Assembly (NCBI GenBank): GCA_016720905.1
Contig: JADKJT010000007.1
Coordinates: forward strand, 171,679-235,678
Direction: 5' to 3'
Length of the DNA stretch: 64,000 nt
Source of the DNA: Gemmatimonadaceae bacterium
Lineage (GTDB): Bacteria > Gemmatimonadota > Gemmatimonadetes > Gemmatimonadales > Gemmatimonadaceae
Positions 17,072-25,450 of this stretch are shown here, in pieces; the stretch's first letter is position 1; every line of letters starts with the position of its first letter. The translations under genes and the position numbers were made by a program. The notes under the pieces were generated by a model. That model was given only the letters and a program-made list of their open reading frames with translations. It had not been told where the DNA came from and made no database searches.

Positions 17072-17463
17072 ATTCCTGGACCCCTTGCGGCAGCTCTGTC
17101 ATCTGTAATCGTCTCTCGCGGGCGCCGCTCGCGTTCGCAAAGCGCGCTCCATCGGGAGGCATCCCCCGGAGGGGATCTCCCCAGCCACTCCTGTACACTG
17201 CTGCGGACCGAACGGCCAAACCCCCGGACGCTCCCAACCCGCCGCGCTATGGAACGTCAGCGGGCATCGAGGAACAGCGGAGGGAGGGCACCGGCAACAG
17301 CGGCATAAGGCGCAGTGGGGTGAGCCTTAGAACGTAGCTAGCCCATGATGGGCACGCAACCCACGGTCCGGGGCGAAGATAGCGCTGTGTTCGCCACCGA
17401 ACATATGCCGAAAAGGCCGACGTCCTGGGCCGCACTCAGGGCCGACCGCCAGGGCTACCACGG
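17072..17463. other. rpmG upstream region, usual place of tuf
   Basis: About 390 bases with no supported gene. In many bacteria tuf lies here between tRNA-Thr and rpmG/secE, but no EF-Tu remnant is visible. It should contain the promoter for rpmG-rpoC. Candidates such as TTGGCC with TACAGG 18 bases on are too weak to call. Confidence 0.6.
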
Positions 17464-17496
17464 AAAAAGGGCGACCCCGTTGGCACGGAGCCGCCC
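17464..17496 (-). terminator. Intrinsic terminator after tRNA-Thr(GGT)
   Basis: On the minus strand GGGCGGCTCCGT, loop GCCA, ACGGGGTCGCCC form a 12-bp stem with two G-U pairs, followed directly by TTTTT. It ends the four-tRNA transcript. Confidence 0.88.
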
Positions 17497-17510
17497 TCTC
17501 GCCTTCCCAG

Positions 17511-17583
17511 AGCTCACAACCGGGATCGAACCGGTGACCTCATCCTTACCAAGGATGTGCTCTACCGACTGAGCTATGTGAGC
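17511..17583 (-). tRNA. tRNA-Thr (anticodon GGT)
   Basis: 7-bp acceptor GCTCACA/TGTGAGC, D-arm GCTC-AGTCGGTAGA-GC, anticodon loop with GGT flanked by T and A, T-arm with GGTTCGATCCC. No encoded CCA. Last gene of the tRNA cluster. Confidence 0.96.
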
Positions 17584-17618
17584 GACCTTCGACTGCACCT
17601 GCACCTGCACCTGCCCAG

Positions 17619-17691
17619 AGCGGGAGACGGGACTCGAACCCGCGACATCAAGCTTGGAAGGCTAGCGCTCTACCAACTGAGCTACTCCCGC
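17619..17691 (-). tRNA. tRNA-Gly (anticodon TCC)
   Basis: Acceptor GCGGGAG/CTCCCGC, anticodon loop CTTCCAA, T-arm GGTTCGAGTCC, discriminator U as expected for glycine. Third gene of the cluster. Confidence 0.96.
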
Positions 17692-17748
17692 ATACACCCA
17701 CGCCAACCCGATGCGACCGCGACCACGCTACACCTGCTGGACGAACAG

Positions 17749-17831
17749 TGGTGGGGGAAGGATTCGAACCTTCGAAGGCTTGCGCCGTCAGATTTACAGT
17801 CTGATCTCGTTGGCCACTTGAGTACCCCACC
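17749..17831 (-). tRNA. tRNA-Tyr (anticodon GTA)
   Basis: About 83 bases with the long variable arm of class II tRNAs. Acceptor GGTGGGG/CCCCACC, anticodon loop CTGTAAA, discriminator A. Second gene of the cluster. Confidence 0.95.
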
Positions 17832-17876
17832 CGAGGGCGTTCGGAGCCATCAAACCGGGCGTCCGCCGGTCGGAAG

Positions 17877-17949
17877 AGCTGACGGTCGGGATTGAACCGA
17901 CGACCTGCTGATTACAAATCAGCTGCTCTACCAACTGAGCTACGTCAGC
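17877..17949 (-). tRNA. tRNA-Thr (anticodon TGT)
   Basis: Acceptor GCTGACG/CGTCAGC, anticodon loop TTTGTAA, T-arm GGTTCAATCCC. First gene of the cluster. The order Thr(TGT)-Tyr-Gly-Thr(GGT) is the same as E. coli thrU-tyrU-glyT-thrT upstream of tufB-secE. Confidence 0.96.
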
Positions 17950-18007
17950 ATGTTGCCATGGCACCGCAGCCCGGACACCGAGCCGACCTGCCCCGGACAA
18001 GACGAGC

Positions 18008-18036
18008 AGAATACTCAGACCGGCAGGGAGGGTCAA
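18008..18036 (-). promoter_or_regulatory. Sigma-70-type promoter for the tRNA cluster
   Basis: On the minus strand TTGACC (18036-18031), 17-base spacer, TATTCT (18013-18008). The predicted start is about 50 bases before tRNA-Thr(TGT). Same hexamers as the rpsL promoter. Confidence 0.6.
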
Positions 18037-18070
18037 CCCAAGCAGGCCACGCCGATTGCCGGTCGTAAGC

Positions 18071-19477
18071 CTACAGCTTCCTCCAGCGCGTCCCGTTCGC
18101 CGAATCCTCGATCAGGATACCACGGGCCAACAGCTCGGCCCGGATGGCGTCGGCGGCCGCGAAATCGCCCCGCCCACGCGCCGCCTTCCGCGCCTGCAGC
18201 CGTTCCTCCACCCAGTGCTCAAGATCCTCCGGGACCTCCTGCTCAGGGACAAGATCGAGGACGGCGTCCATCAACCGGAAGGCCGCCCGTGCCCGCTCGA
18301 GTGCGGCGGCATCCGATCCACCAATGTCCAACTCGCGGTTGGCATCGGTAATGAAGGTGAACAGCGCCGCCATCGCGCGCGGCGCGTTCAGGTCGTCGTA
18401 CAGTGCCTCAATAAATGTCCGCTCCGCGTGTGTCGCCGCATCGGCCAGCGCCGCCGTCCCGCCCGTGGCCGACGCCAACCGCTCCGCAAACGTGCCGATG
18501 CGCCGCACCGCCGTGCGCGACTGATCGAAGGACTCCTCACCCAGATTGAGTTGCTGGCGGTAGTGGGCGCTGAACACAAAGTGCCGATACACGGTGCCGG
18601 AAATATCCTGCCGCCGCATCTCCTGCACGTTGGTCACGTTGCCCACGCGCTTGGCCATCTTCGTGCCGTCGGTGAGCAGGAACTCGCCATGGCACCAGCA
18701 CCGCGCAAACGTTTTTCCCGTGGCCGCTTCCGACTGCGCGATCTCGTCCTCATGGTGCGGGAAGATCAGATCGATGCCGCCCGCATGCAGATCGAACGTC
18801 TCACCCAGATACTTCATGGCCATCGCGGAGCATTCCAGGTGCCACCCCGGACGTCCGCGTCCCCACGGGGAATCCCAGGCGGCTCCCGTGGCTTCGTCTT
18901 CCGGCTTGGCCGCCTTCCAGAGCGCGAAATCCTGCGCGTTCTCCTTGGCATACTCGTCCTGCGCGACACGCGCACCCGTGCGCAATTCCCGCTTGTCCAG
19001 CTGCGACAACTTGCCATAGTCGGCAAAACGATCGATGGCGAAATACACGGATCCGTCATCGGCGATGTACGCCACGTGGTTGGCCACCAGACGCTCCACC
19101 AACGCGATCATCTCGGGGATGTGCGTGGTGGCCTCAGGATAGCGTTCCGCATCTTCAATACGCAGATACCGACGATCCTCATGAAACATCACCGTGTACG
19201 GCGCGGTGATCTGCGTGATCGTCTTGCCTTCCTTGGCCGCCTTGTTGATGATCTTGTCGTCCACATCCGTCAGGTTCATCACCTGCTCAACCTGCCAACC
19301 GGCAAGTCGAATCACACGCCGCAGCAGATCCTCAAACAGGAACGTGCGAAAGTTGCCCAGGTGCGCCGGGTTGTAGACGGTGGGTCCGCACGTGTACATG
19401 CGCACCGTCTGACCATCGGCGGGTGCGAACGGCTCAACGCGGCGCGTGAGCGTGTTGTACAGGCGGAACTCGGGCAT
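18071..19477 (-). CDS. cysS: Cysteinyl-tRNA synthetase
   Basis: 468 residues, class I synthetase that charges tRNA-Cys. HIGH-type motif PAHLGN near 37-42, and KMSKS-type motif DGTKMAKRVGN. Zinc ligands are visible: Cys in YTCGPTVYN, Cys in HLECSAM and the two His in FPHHEDE. These specify cysteine without an editing domain. The C-terminal helical anticodon-binding domain is complete and the length fits the family. It starts 27 bases after the preceding degenerate ABC gene and ends just before the tRNA promoter. Confidence 0.97.
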   Translation of the reverse strand: MPEFRLYNTLTRRVEPFAPADGQTVRMYTCGPTVYNPAHLGNFRTFLFEDLLRRVIRLAGWQVEQVMNLTDVDDKIINKAAKEGKTITQITAPYTVMFHEDRRYLRIEDAERYPEATTHIPEMIALVERLVANHVAYIADDGSVYFAIDRFADYGKLSQLDKRELRTGARVAQDEYAKENAQDFALWKAAKPEDEATGAAWDSPWGRGRPGWHLECSAMAMKYLGETFDLHAGGIDLIFPHHEDEIAQSEAATGKTFARCWCHGEFLLTDGTKMAKRVGNVTNVQEMRRQDISGTVYRHFVFSAHYRQQLNLGEESFDQSRTAVRRIGTFAERLASATGGTAALADAATHAERTFIEALYDDLNAPRAMAALFTFITDANRELDIGGSDAAALERARAAFRLMDAVLDLVPEQEVPEDLEHWVEERLQARKAARGRGDFAAADAIRAELLARGILIEDSANGTRWRKL

Positions 19478-19504
19478 GGTGGCAGCAGGTAAGCGACAGA
19501 ACCG

Positions 19505-20296
19505 TCAGGAGTCCTTCGGGGAATCCTCAAAATGCGGACTGTGCTGAATGTAGGGGGTCAGACGATCCCGTGGGGGGGCTGACGACACGCGATGGCGTGG
19601 GCTCTGATGATGCCGGTGGGCACCCACTATGCGGCCGGCCGCGAGCGTCAGTACGCGGACCATGCCGGACTCGACACCATATCCGTGGAGCGCCGCCACC
19701 CCCTCGTGCACCGCATCCACGTGTGGGTCGGGCAACCGAGCGCCGGAGTGCGGCGGGTGTCCCCGGGCGTGGCCCGACGGTGACACGTAGACCAGCACGC
19801 TGCCCCCGCGGGCGCGCAGCGATTCCACCCAGGCGCGCCACGTGGACGGATCGCCGGTCCTGGTGCGCCAGAGTTTCGGAGACGGCGATACCATTGACGT
19901 GCGAGGCCGCACGCGAAACACGTACACCACCGGTGCCGGTGCGATGTCGATTGGCGCCGTGATGCCTACGGATGGAGACCACGCGTTGGTGATCGCGCGA
20001 AATGCCTCGTGACTGATGCTGCCCCGACGAATCTGCACCCCGTGGGCCGCAACACGGAGGCCAGACAGGCGTCGGCGGGTTCCGGCCAGCGTCTCCAACA
20101 ACGAGACGGCGCCACTGGCGACTCCGCCCTGCAGCACGACCAGCTCACCGGCCCGCACATCGAGCGACACACCATCCAGTGTGCGGACCGCGAATACGGT
20201 CTGACCATACCCGGCGCGGATTTCTTCGTGCAGGTCGCGCACGGACAACAGCACGGGCGGGGACTGCGGGTGGGGCTGCTTGAGTGGGTTCGACAT
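19505..20296 (-). CDS. ABC-ATPase-like protein with eroded Walker A
   Basis: About 263 residues from MSNPLKQPHPQSP. A longer start at 20371 adds 25 unlikely residues. The N-terminal part reads like a MacB/LolD-type ABC ATPase: LSVRDLHEEIRAGYG, then VRTLDGVSLDVRAGELVVLQ, then GGVASGAVSLLETLAG where GPSGSGKSTLL would be expected. The P-loop Lys is therefore missing. No LSGGQ signature or Walker B Asp-Glu is recognisable downstream. It is either a non-catalytic ABC homologue or a decaying gene; the open frame favours the former. The C-terminal third is Arg/Pro/His-rich and looks unstructured. Confidence 0.6.
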   Translation of the reverse strand: MSNPLKQPHPQSPPVLLSVRDLHEEIRAGYGQTVFAVRTLDGVSLDVRAGELVVLQGGVASGAVSLLETLAGTRRRLSGLRVAAHGVQIRRGSISHEAFRAITNAWSPSVGITAPIDIAPAPVVYVFRVRPRTSMVSPSPKLWRTRTGDPSTWRAWVESLRARGGSVLVYVSPSGHARGHPPHSGARLPDPHVDAVHEGVAALHGYGVESGMVRVLTLAAGRIVGAHRHHQSPRHRVSSAPPRDRLTPYIQHSPHFEDSPKDS

Positions 20297-20405
20297 GCCG
20301 GTGACGATAGTGCGGCTGGCGGCCAGCATCGTCACCGAAATGATGCGTCGGGGATCAGTGTGTTGCGGCATTGGCTACTTGTTGCCTGACGATCCTCACT
20401 GAAAA

Positions 20406-20479
20406 TGAACCGCCAAGTTCGCGAAGGACGCGAAGGACGATGGATCCGACTTGGCGAGCTTTGCGAACTTCGCGGTTCA
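20406..20479. repeat. CCGCCAAG-type intergenic inverted repeat
   Basis: 17-base arms TGAACCGCCAAGTTCGC (20406-20422) and GCGAACTTCGCGGTTCA (20463-20479) with one mismatch. Between them are direct GCGAAGGAC units. It differs in sequence from the heptamer families. The right arm reaches the stop codon of the DUF1611 gene, so it may form that gene's 3' hairpin. Confidence 0.75.
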
Positions 20480-21526
20480 ATCAGTCCGACGTCGATGAAA
20501 CTCCGCAATCGCATTCGCAATCGGCGCCGGATCGTACCGCACCGGATCCGTCGTCGGCAACCCGGTCTCCGCACGCACACGCGCAACCACCGCCCGCGCC
20601 GCATCCTCCGTCAAATCAAACGTGTTCAGCGCAATCGCAATCACGGGTGACGGTCGCACAAATTCCATCGCCGCCTCGTACAGCCGGATGAAGTCAACCA
20701 GCGGGGGAATCACCAGCCACGGATTGCCATTCACCGTGGTACGCGATGGTTGTGCGCACAACACCATCGCGTGCGGCATCGATCCATGCATGAGCCCCAG
20801 CGTGACACCCGAATACGCGGGATGGATAAGCGACCCCTGCCCTTCCACCAACACAATGTCGGCGTCCGCGGCCGCCTCCACCGTCAATCGTTCGGCGGCG
20901 CCGGCAATGAAGTCCGCCACCACGGCATCCACCGCAATCCCGCGCCCTTCCACCAGAATGCCCGTCTGTCCGGTCGCACCGAAGTTCACCCGGTGCCCCA
21001 GTTGCCGCACCGCATCACGCACCTGGAGCTGCGCGGTCATCTTGCCGATGTTGCAGTCGGTGCCCACCGTAAGCACGATAGTCGCGCGTGAATCGCGAAG
21101 CACACCATATGCGATGTCCAGATCGGACGGTGCGCGACGGAGGTCGTGAATGGTCGCACCAGACACCGAGGCCAGCGCCGCAAACTCCGCGTCGTCGCCC
21201 AGCATGGTGTGCAACCCACTCCACACATCGTGACCGGCGCGCAATGCCTCACAGACAATGGCGCGCCAGGCGGCGGGGAATTGTCCACCCGCCGGTGCGA
21301 TCCCAATGAGCAGCGCGTTGGGCCCGTGCGGCAACGCGTCCGCAAACGACGCCACCACCGGAATGTTGCCGCCAAATCCCAACACCTGCTGCGCCGTCTG
21401 TCCAACGCGTGTGCTGTCGAGAACCGCCACCACGTCCGATGGGGCGTAGCGAATGCACGCGTTGGCGGTTTTCGACGACTGCGGGCCGAAGCTGCCCTCG
21501 GCCAGAATGAGAAAGCGCCGCGTCAC
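20477..21526 (-). CDS. DUF1611 / DgcN-family P-loop protein
   Basis: 349 residues from GTG, overlapping the pspA stop by 4 bases (GTGA). The N-terminal Rossmann-like part (LILAEGSFGPQSSKTANACI) is followed by a P-loop GTDCNIGKM (155-163) and by LVEGQGSLIHPAYSGVTLGL, hallmarks of DUF1611. DgcN of this family acts in D-glutamate catabolism as an N-acyltransferase. Whether this homologue does the same is inference, since no DgcA partner or dipeptide epimerase is nearby. Complete length, intact frame. Confidence 0.85.
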   Translation of the reverse strand: MTRRFLILAEGSFGPQSSKTANACIRYAPSDVVAVLDSTRVGQTAQQVLGFGGNIPVVASFADALPHGPNALLIGIAPAGGQFPAAWRAIVCEALRAGHDVWSGLHTMLGDDAEFAALASVSGATIHDLRRAPSDLDIAYGVLRDSRATIVLTVGTDCNIGKMTAQLQVRDAVRQLGHRVNFGATGQTGILVEGRGIAVDAVVADFIAGAAERLTVEAAADADIVLVEGQGSLIHPAYSGVTLGLMHGSMPHAMVLCAQPSRTTVNGNPWLVIPPLVDFIRLYEAAMEFVRPSPVIAIALNTFDLTEDAARAVVARVRAETGLPTTDPVRYDPAPIANAIAEFHRRRTD

Positions 21527-22377
21527 GACCTCGGCTTCGGCTCCCGCAGTCCTTCAATCTCGGCGATGAGGTCGGCTTCGGCCGTCTTCACCACTTCGCC
21601 CGCCGCCAACTGCGCGGCTGGCGCCACTGGGGCGGCGGGTGCCGCTTCCACCGTACCGGCGGCCAACTGCCTGGCCACCGTTGGAGCACCGGCGGAGAGC
21701 ATGCCCATGCGCTGCTTGAGCAGCAGCAACTGCGAATCGGCATTGGCACCGCCCGCCGAACGCTCCAGTTGCTTGAACTCGCCGGCCAGGCGATCGCCGC
21801 TGAACTCCTCGTCGATTTCCTGCGCCGCCTGCAACTGCCGTTCGTTGGTGGTGATCTTCTCTTCCATGCGCGCGAACGCATCGAACGCCGAGTTGTCGGA
21901 CATGCCCGACATCGTCTGCGAGATACGCGCCTGCGCCTCGGCCCGACGCTGACGAGCAAGCAGCAAGTTCTTCTTCCGCTTGGCTTCCTCAATCTTGTCG
22001 TTGAGATCGCGAAGCGACTGCTTCAGCTTTTCAGCTTCCATCTTGTGCGTTTCCCACGTCGTGGCCAGCGCCTGCCCGTGCTCGAGATGCTCCTGCCCGC
22101 GCAGCAGTGCCTGCTTGGCCAGGTCATCACGACCCTCGTTGACGGCCAGCATGGCGCGCTTGTCCCAATCATCCGCCAGACGGAACTCGGCGTCGGCCTG
22201 ATCCTTGAGGCGCTTTTCATCGGCGATGGAGGCGGCGACCTGCTGCTTGGCCTTCGCCAGCTGGTTGCGCATGTCGACGATGATCTGATTCAACATCTTC
22301 TCGGGATTTTCCGCCGACGAGATGAGGTCGTTCAGATTCGACTTGATCAGCGACGAGAGGCGATCGAAAATGCCCAT
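21523..22377 (-). CDS. pspA: PspA/IM30 family membrane-stress protein
   Basis: 284 residues from MGIFDRLSSLIKSNLNDLIS; the upstream ATG at 22413 is rejected because this start fits the family exactly. An N-terminal amphipathic helix is followed by a long coiled coil (about 25-200, with ENPEKMLNQIIVDMRNQLAK). The Ala/Pro-rich linker and short C-terminal helix (AEADLIAEIEGLREP) resemble Vipp1-like forms. It polymerises on damaged inner membrane to preserve the proton gradient. It lies 4 bases after the ybjN-like gene and is translationally coupled to the DUF1611 gene. Confidence 0.93.
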   Translation of the reverse strand: MGIFDRLSSLIKSNLNDLISSAENPEKMLNQIIVDMRNQLAKAKQQVAASIADEKRLKDQADAEFRLADDWDKRAMLAVNEGRDDLAKQALLRGQEHLEHGQALATTWETHKMEAEKLKQSLRDLNDKIEEAKRKKNLLLARQRRAEAQARISQTMSGMSDNSAFDAFARMEEKITTNERQLQAAQEIDEEFSGDRLAGEFKQLERSAGGANADSQLLLLKQRMGMLSAGAPTVARQLAAGTVEAAPAAPVAPAAQLAAGEVVKTAEADLIAEIEGLREPKPRS

Positions 22378-22381
22378 GAGA

Positions 22382-22786
22382 TCAGCGAACCTCGCGGAAG
22401 GCGGCCAGTTCACGCATATGCGACGTGAGCGAGAGGGTCATGCTTTCGTAGGATGCCAGGAACTCTTCAAAGTCGAGATGGGCGAGTTCCAGCGCGGCGG
22501 TGAGAACCACATCTTCACGATCGATGCCATACGAGCCGTGCAGCAGGTCGGTGGCGTTCAGCTCCAACAGACGCCGGCTGAGTGAGGCCAGCTGGCCCGC
22601 ATCGGTAGGCAGCGGCATGACCTTCACGCGGAGCAGCACCACCGGCGGGTTGTGCGTCACCACGACGTCGAAGTCGATGGCGCCGCCTGGACGGACGATC
22701 CACATGCCGGGTTCGATCTCGCTGTGCGTCGCACCCTCGGCGGTGAGGCGATCGAGGAAGACCTCGATGTCTTCGCGTGTAACCAT
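22382..22786 (-). CDS. YbjN / type III chaperone-fold protein
   Basis: 134 residues from MVTREDIEVFLDRL. The fold pattern of helix, four to five strands (MWIVRPGG, DFDVVVTHNPPVVLLRVKVM) and C-terminal helices (LASLSRRLLELNATDLLHGS) matches the YbjN/CesT-like family. These are small soluble proteins thought to act as chaperones or regulators. It ends 4 bases before pspA, so a role with PspA is plausible but not shown by sequence. A possible promoter lies at 22871-22901. Confidence 0.75.
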   Translation of the reverse strand: MVTREDIEVFLDRLTAEGATHSEIEPGMWIVRPGGAIDFDVVVTHNPPVVLLRVKVMPLPTDAGQLASLSRRLLELNATDLLHGSYGIDREDVVLTAALELAHLDFEEFLASYESMTLSLTSHMRELAAFREVR

Positions 22787-22870
22787 GGTCGGTACCGTTG
22801 GACGGGGATGAAGATGGGGACGGAGGCCCGTACGGCGGGCCGCGCCGGTTCGTTTCGCCCCGTGTGTCGA

Positions 22871-22901
22871 ATTGTATCGCGCTGGTGGGGTGCCGTGCCA
22901 G
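22871..22901 (-). promoter_or_regulatory. Possible promoter for ybjN-pspA-DUF1611
   Basis: On the minus strand CTGGCA (22901-22896), 19-base spacer and TACAAT (22876-22871). The -10 is good and the -35 weak. The position fits the 128-base gap upstream of the three coupled genes. Confidence 0.35.
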
Positions 22902-22914
22902 CAGCCGGTGACGA

Positions 22915-23847
22915 TTACGGGCACCGTCCGGTATGAAGCCGAGCCCCTTCCCCCTCGGCGTCGAACATCAGCCGACCGTCTGCCAGCCACGCCACGCCTT
23001 CGCCACTGTTCTTCTCACGCAGCGCCGTCAACGAGCACTTTTCGATCACCCCCGTCGGCCGCCAGGAAACGGTATCGATGCCAAAGACGTACAGCTCGCG
23101 GTAGCTGCGAACCGCCAGACGGCGCGCGCCGGTACCATCAGGCGCCGACAGGGCGGCATCGGTGATCCAGCCGCGACTGTCGCCCGGCATGTTCACGATG
23201 GGCAGCGAGTCGATTACCACGGCAATCGCCACAGACTCGTCGCGCCAGGCCGACGCTGGAACGCGGTAGATGCGCGCCGGCCGATATCGACCCGTGGCGT
23301 CCTGGTCTGGACGCTTGGTCAACAGATAGACGCTCGTGTCCGGCGTCACCCAGATCGCTTCGACGTCACGCGGACCGTCGGCGTAGCGAATCCGCAGACG
23401 TTCGGCGAGTGACGTGACGGTGTCGTGCACCGTTGGCTGGGAAATGCGCCACAGGGTGATGTCGTCGCGGCGACCGGCGTTATCGCCGACGTCGCCGATG
23501 TAGAAACACGAGCCGACGGTGCACGGACCAAGGGCGATGGCTTCCCAATCCCTGTTCCGGGCGCCTTCGACTCGCACCGTACCAAGCGAGAGCCCGGTGC
23601 TGTCGAACGCGAACAGTTGTTCGCTGTTGCCGCTGTCATTGTGCGACCAAAAGACGTTTGGCTCGCGCGAGGATTGCACGAGTCCCGACGCCTCGGTGAG
23701 GGTGCGGTCGCTGAAACGGCCTTGAGAGGCGGCGTCACGCAACGCCGGTGCCAACGTCGGATTGGCCGAGCGATCGGATTGGCCACATCCAAGGACTCCG
23801 GCGCTGACGACAATCGCGATCGCCGCGCGCCATGGCCGGTCAGCCAC
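22915..23847 (-). CDS. Beta-propeller-like lipoprotein
   Basis: 310 residues. Lipoprotein signal peptide with lipobox GVLGC (Cys near 21). The rest is beta-rich with repeated motifs such as VFWSHNDSGNSEQLFAFD, NRDWEAIALGP, FYIGDVGDNAG and DVEAIWVTPDTSVYLLTKR. This resembles six-bladed propellers of the phytase-like esterase or SdiA-regulated type. No catalytic residues can be assigned. Its start overlaps the end of sdaAA by 8 bases, but a functional link to serine catabolism is doubtful. Confidence 0.75.
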   Translation of the reverse strand: MADRPWRAAIAIVVSAGVLGCGQSDRSANPTLAPALRDAASQGRFSDRTLTEASGLVQSSREPNVFWSHNDSGNSEQLFAFDSTGLSLGTVRVEGARNRDWEAIALGPCTVGSCFYIGDVGDNAGRRDDITLWRISQPTVHDTVTSLAERLRIRYADGPRDVEAIWVTPDTSVYLLTKRPDQDATGRYRPARIYRVPASAWRDESVAIAVVIDSLPIVNMPGDSRGWITDAALSAPDGTGARRLAVRSYRELYVFGIDTVSWRPTGVIEKCSLTALREKNSGEGVAWLADGRLMFDAEGEGARLHTGRCP

Positions 23848-24724
23848 CGGATCGCTTCAATGCGTACAGTCGTTCCTTGGCCAGACGCCGACCGGTTGGC
23901 GTCGCCGCCAATCCCCCGCCGGCGGTCTCGCGATAGCGCACATCCATCTCGGCACCGATCTGTCCCATGGTGTCAATGACTTCGTCGGCCGGAATGGCAA
24001 ATTCGATACCGGCCATCGCCATCTCAATGGCGGCCAGCGCAATGGCGGCACCGGTGGCATTGCGAAATACACAGGGCAACTCGACCAGCCCGCCCAGCGG
24101 ATCGCACACCAAGCCCAATGTGCCTTGTTGGGCAAGCGCCGTAGCATGACCCGCCTGTCGCGGTGAACCGCCCAGCATCTCGACAGCGGCACCAGCGGCC
24201 ATACCAGCGGCTGCGCCGGTTTCGGCCTGACACCCCCCCTCGGCGCCTGACAGCGAGGCACGCTCGGCGACGACCGCCCCGATCAAACCCGCCGTCGCGA
24301 GTGCGTCGATCACACGTTCATCGTCGATGCTGCGCGCGGCGGCCAGCCCGGTGAGCACGGCGGGCAACACGCCGGCACCGCCGGCCGTTGGCGCGGCGAC
24401 GATGACACCCATGGCGGCATTCACTTCCTGCACGGCCAGCGCCCTCGCCAGCACATCGCGAAACGGCGTGCCCGCCAGCGGACCGGCCGGACCGGTACGC
24501 AACTTGGCCGCATCGCCACCCACCAGTCCCGATGACGACATGAGATCCCCCACCATGCCGCGCTCCACGGCCCCACGCATCACGACCAGTGCGCGACGCA
24601 GGGCATCGCGAATTTCGGACACCGGTCGGCCTTGATCTTTGGCTTCGGCATCGAGCGCCACGGTGGACAAACTGACGCCGCGCGCCTCGGCGTCGCGAAT
24701 GGCATCGGCCAGACTCTTGTACAT
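23840..24724 (-). CDS. sdaAA: L-serine dehydratase, alpha (catalytic) subunit
   Basis: 294 residues. It converts L-serine to pyruvate and ammonia using an oxygen-sensitive [4Fe-4S] cluster. The three cluster cysteines are C165 (EGGCQAE), C207 (LVCDPLGG) and C218 (ELPCVFRN). SSSGLVGGDAAKL near 63-75 is conserved. It lies 13 bases downstream of the beta subunit gene, as in two-subunit enzymes of Bacillus type. Confidence 0.95.
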   Translation of the reverse strand: MYKSLADAIRDAEARGVSLSTVALDAEAKDQGRPVSEIRDALRRALVVMRGAVERGMVGDLMSSSGLVGGDAAKLRTGPAGPLAGTPFRDVLARALAVQEVNAAMGVIVAAPTAGGAGVLPAVLTGLAAARSIDDERVIDALATAGLIGAVVAERASLSGAEGGCQAETGAAAGMAAGAAVEMLGGSPRQAGHATALAQQGTLGLVCDPLGGLVELPCVFRNATGAAIALAAIEMAMAGIEFAIPADEVIDTMGQIGAEMDVRYRETAGGGLAATPTGRRLAKERLYALKRSGG

Positions 24725-24737
24725 CAGGTGGTCCTCA

Positions 24738-25405
24738 TCAGGCGCTCACCTTGTCCAGTCGGAACGCCCAGCGCACCCACGGCAGACTGCGAATCGCATC
24801 GCGCACCGACTCCTCCGGTTCGTGATCCACTTCGATCACCATGAACGCGTCGCCGCCCCGTTCCTTTCGCGTGAGTTTGAGCGTGGCGATGTTCAGATCG
24901 GCATCGGACAACAAACCCGCGATGCGCGCCACGGACCCCTTCGTGTCTTCGGCCACCAGCACGATGGTGTGCAGATTGCCCGAGACTTCCACGGGATAGC
25001 CGTCAATCTCCGTCACCATGACGCGCCCCGCGCCCAACGACGCGCCCACCATTTGCGATGTCCGGTCGCCCCGCTCGAGACTGATGCGCACGGAATTCGG
25101 ATGTGCGTCGTCGCCCAGCGACGTCTTCTCGAAGGTGTAGACGAGCCCTTCCCGTTCCATGATGTCGAGCGCGGTCCGGAGCGTTCATCGTCGGGGCGAA
25201 ATCCCATGAGCCCACCCACGATGGCCTTGTCGGTGCCATGTCCTTCGCCGGTACGGGCGAACGAGCCGTGCAATTCCACGGTGGCGCGCTCCGGCGTGCC
25301 GCCAACCAGGCAGCGCGCCAGCAGTCCAAGCCGACATGCGCCTGCCGTGTGGCTCGAGCTTGGCCCAACCATGACCGGGCCGATGATGTCGAGGAGAGAG
25401 ACCAT
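24738..25405 (-). CDS. sdaAB: L-serine dehydratase, beta subunit (frameshifted)
   Basis: Two overlapping frames make one protein. The first runs from ATG 25405 with MVSLLDIIGPVMVGPSSSHT. The second continues with the substrate/ACT part (MEREGLVYTFEKTSLG, then RIAGLLSDADLNIATLKLTR). The break is at about 25178-25182, where the reading DDER...ALDIMEREG is restored by adding one base to the GAACGCTCC stretch. The PSSSHT motif is typical of the beta subunit. Given similar single-base breaks elsewhere in the window, a sequencing error is more likely than loss of function. Confidence 0.88.
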
Positions 25406-25450
25406 GGGAGGGAAAGTAATTGGGTGGCGGAGTGACGGGTGGCGGTGTTT

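Noticed and set aside
17072..17463. Search for a tuf or other small gene upstream of rpmG
   Set aside because: No EF-Tu motif (GHVDHGKTT or similar) in any frame; short frames there have no start signals.
18056..19492. 478-codon plus-strand frame opposite cysS
   Set aside because: Complete overlap with a well-conserved synthetase gene; composition is that of an antisense shadow.
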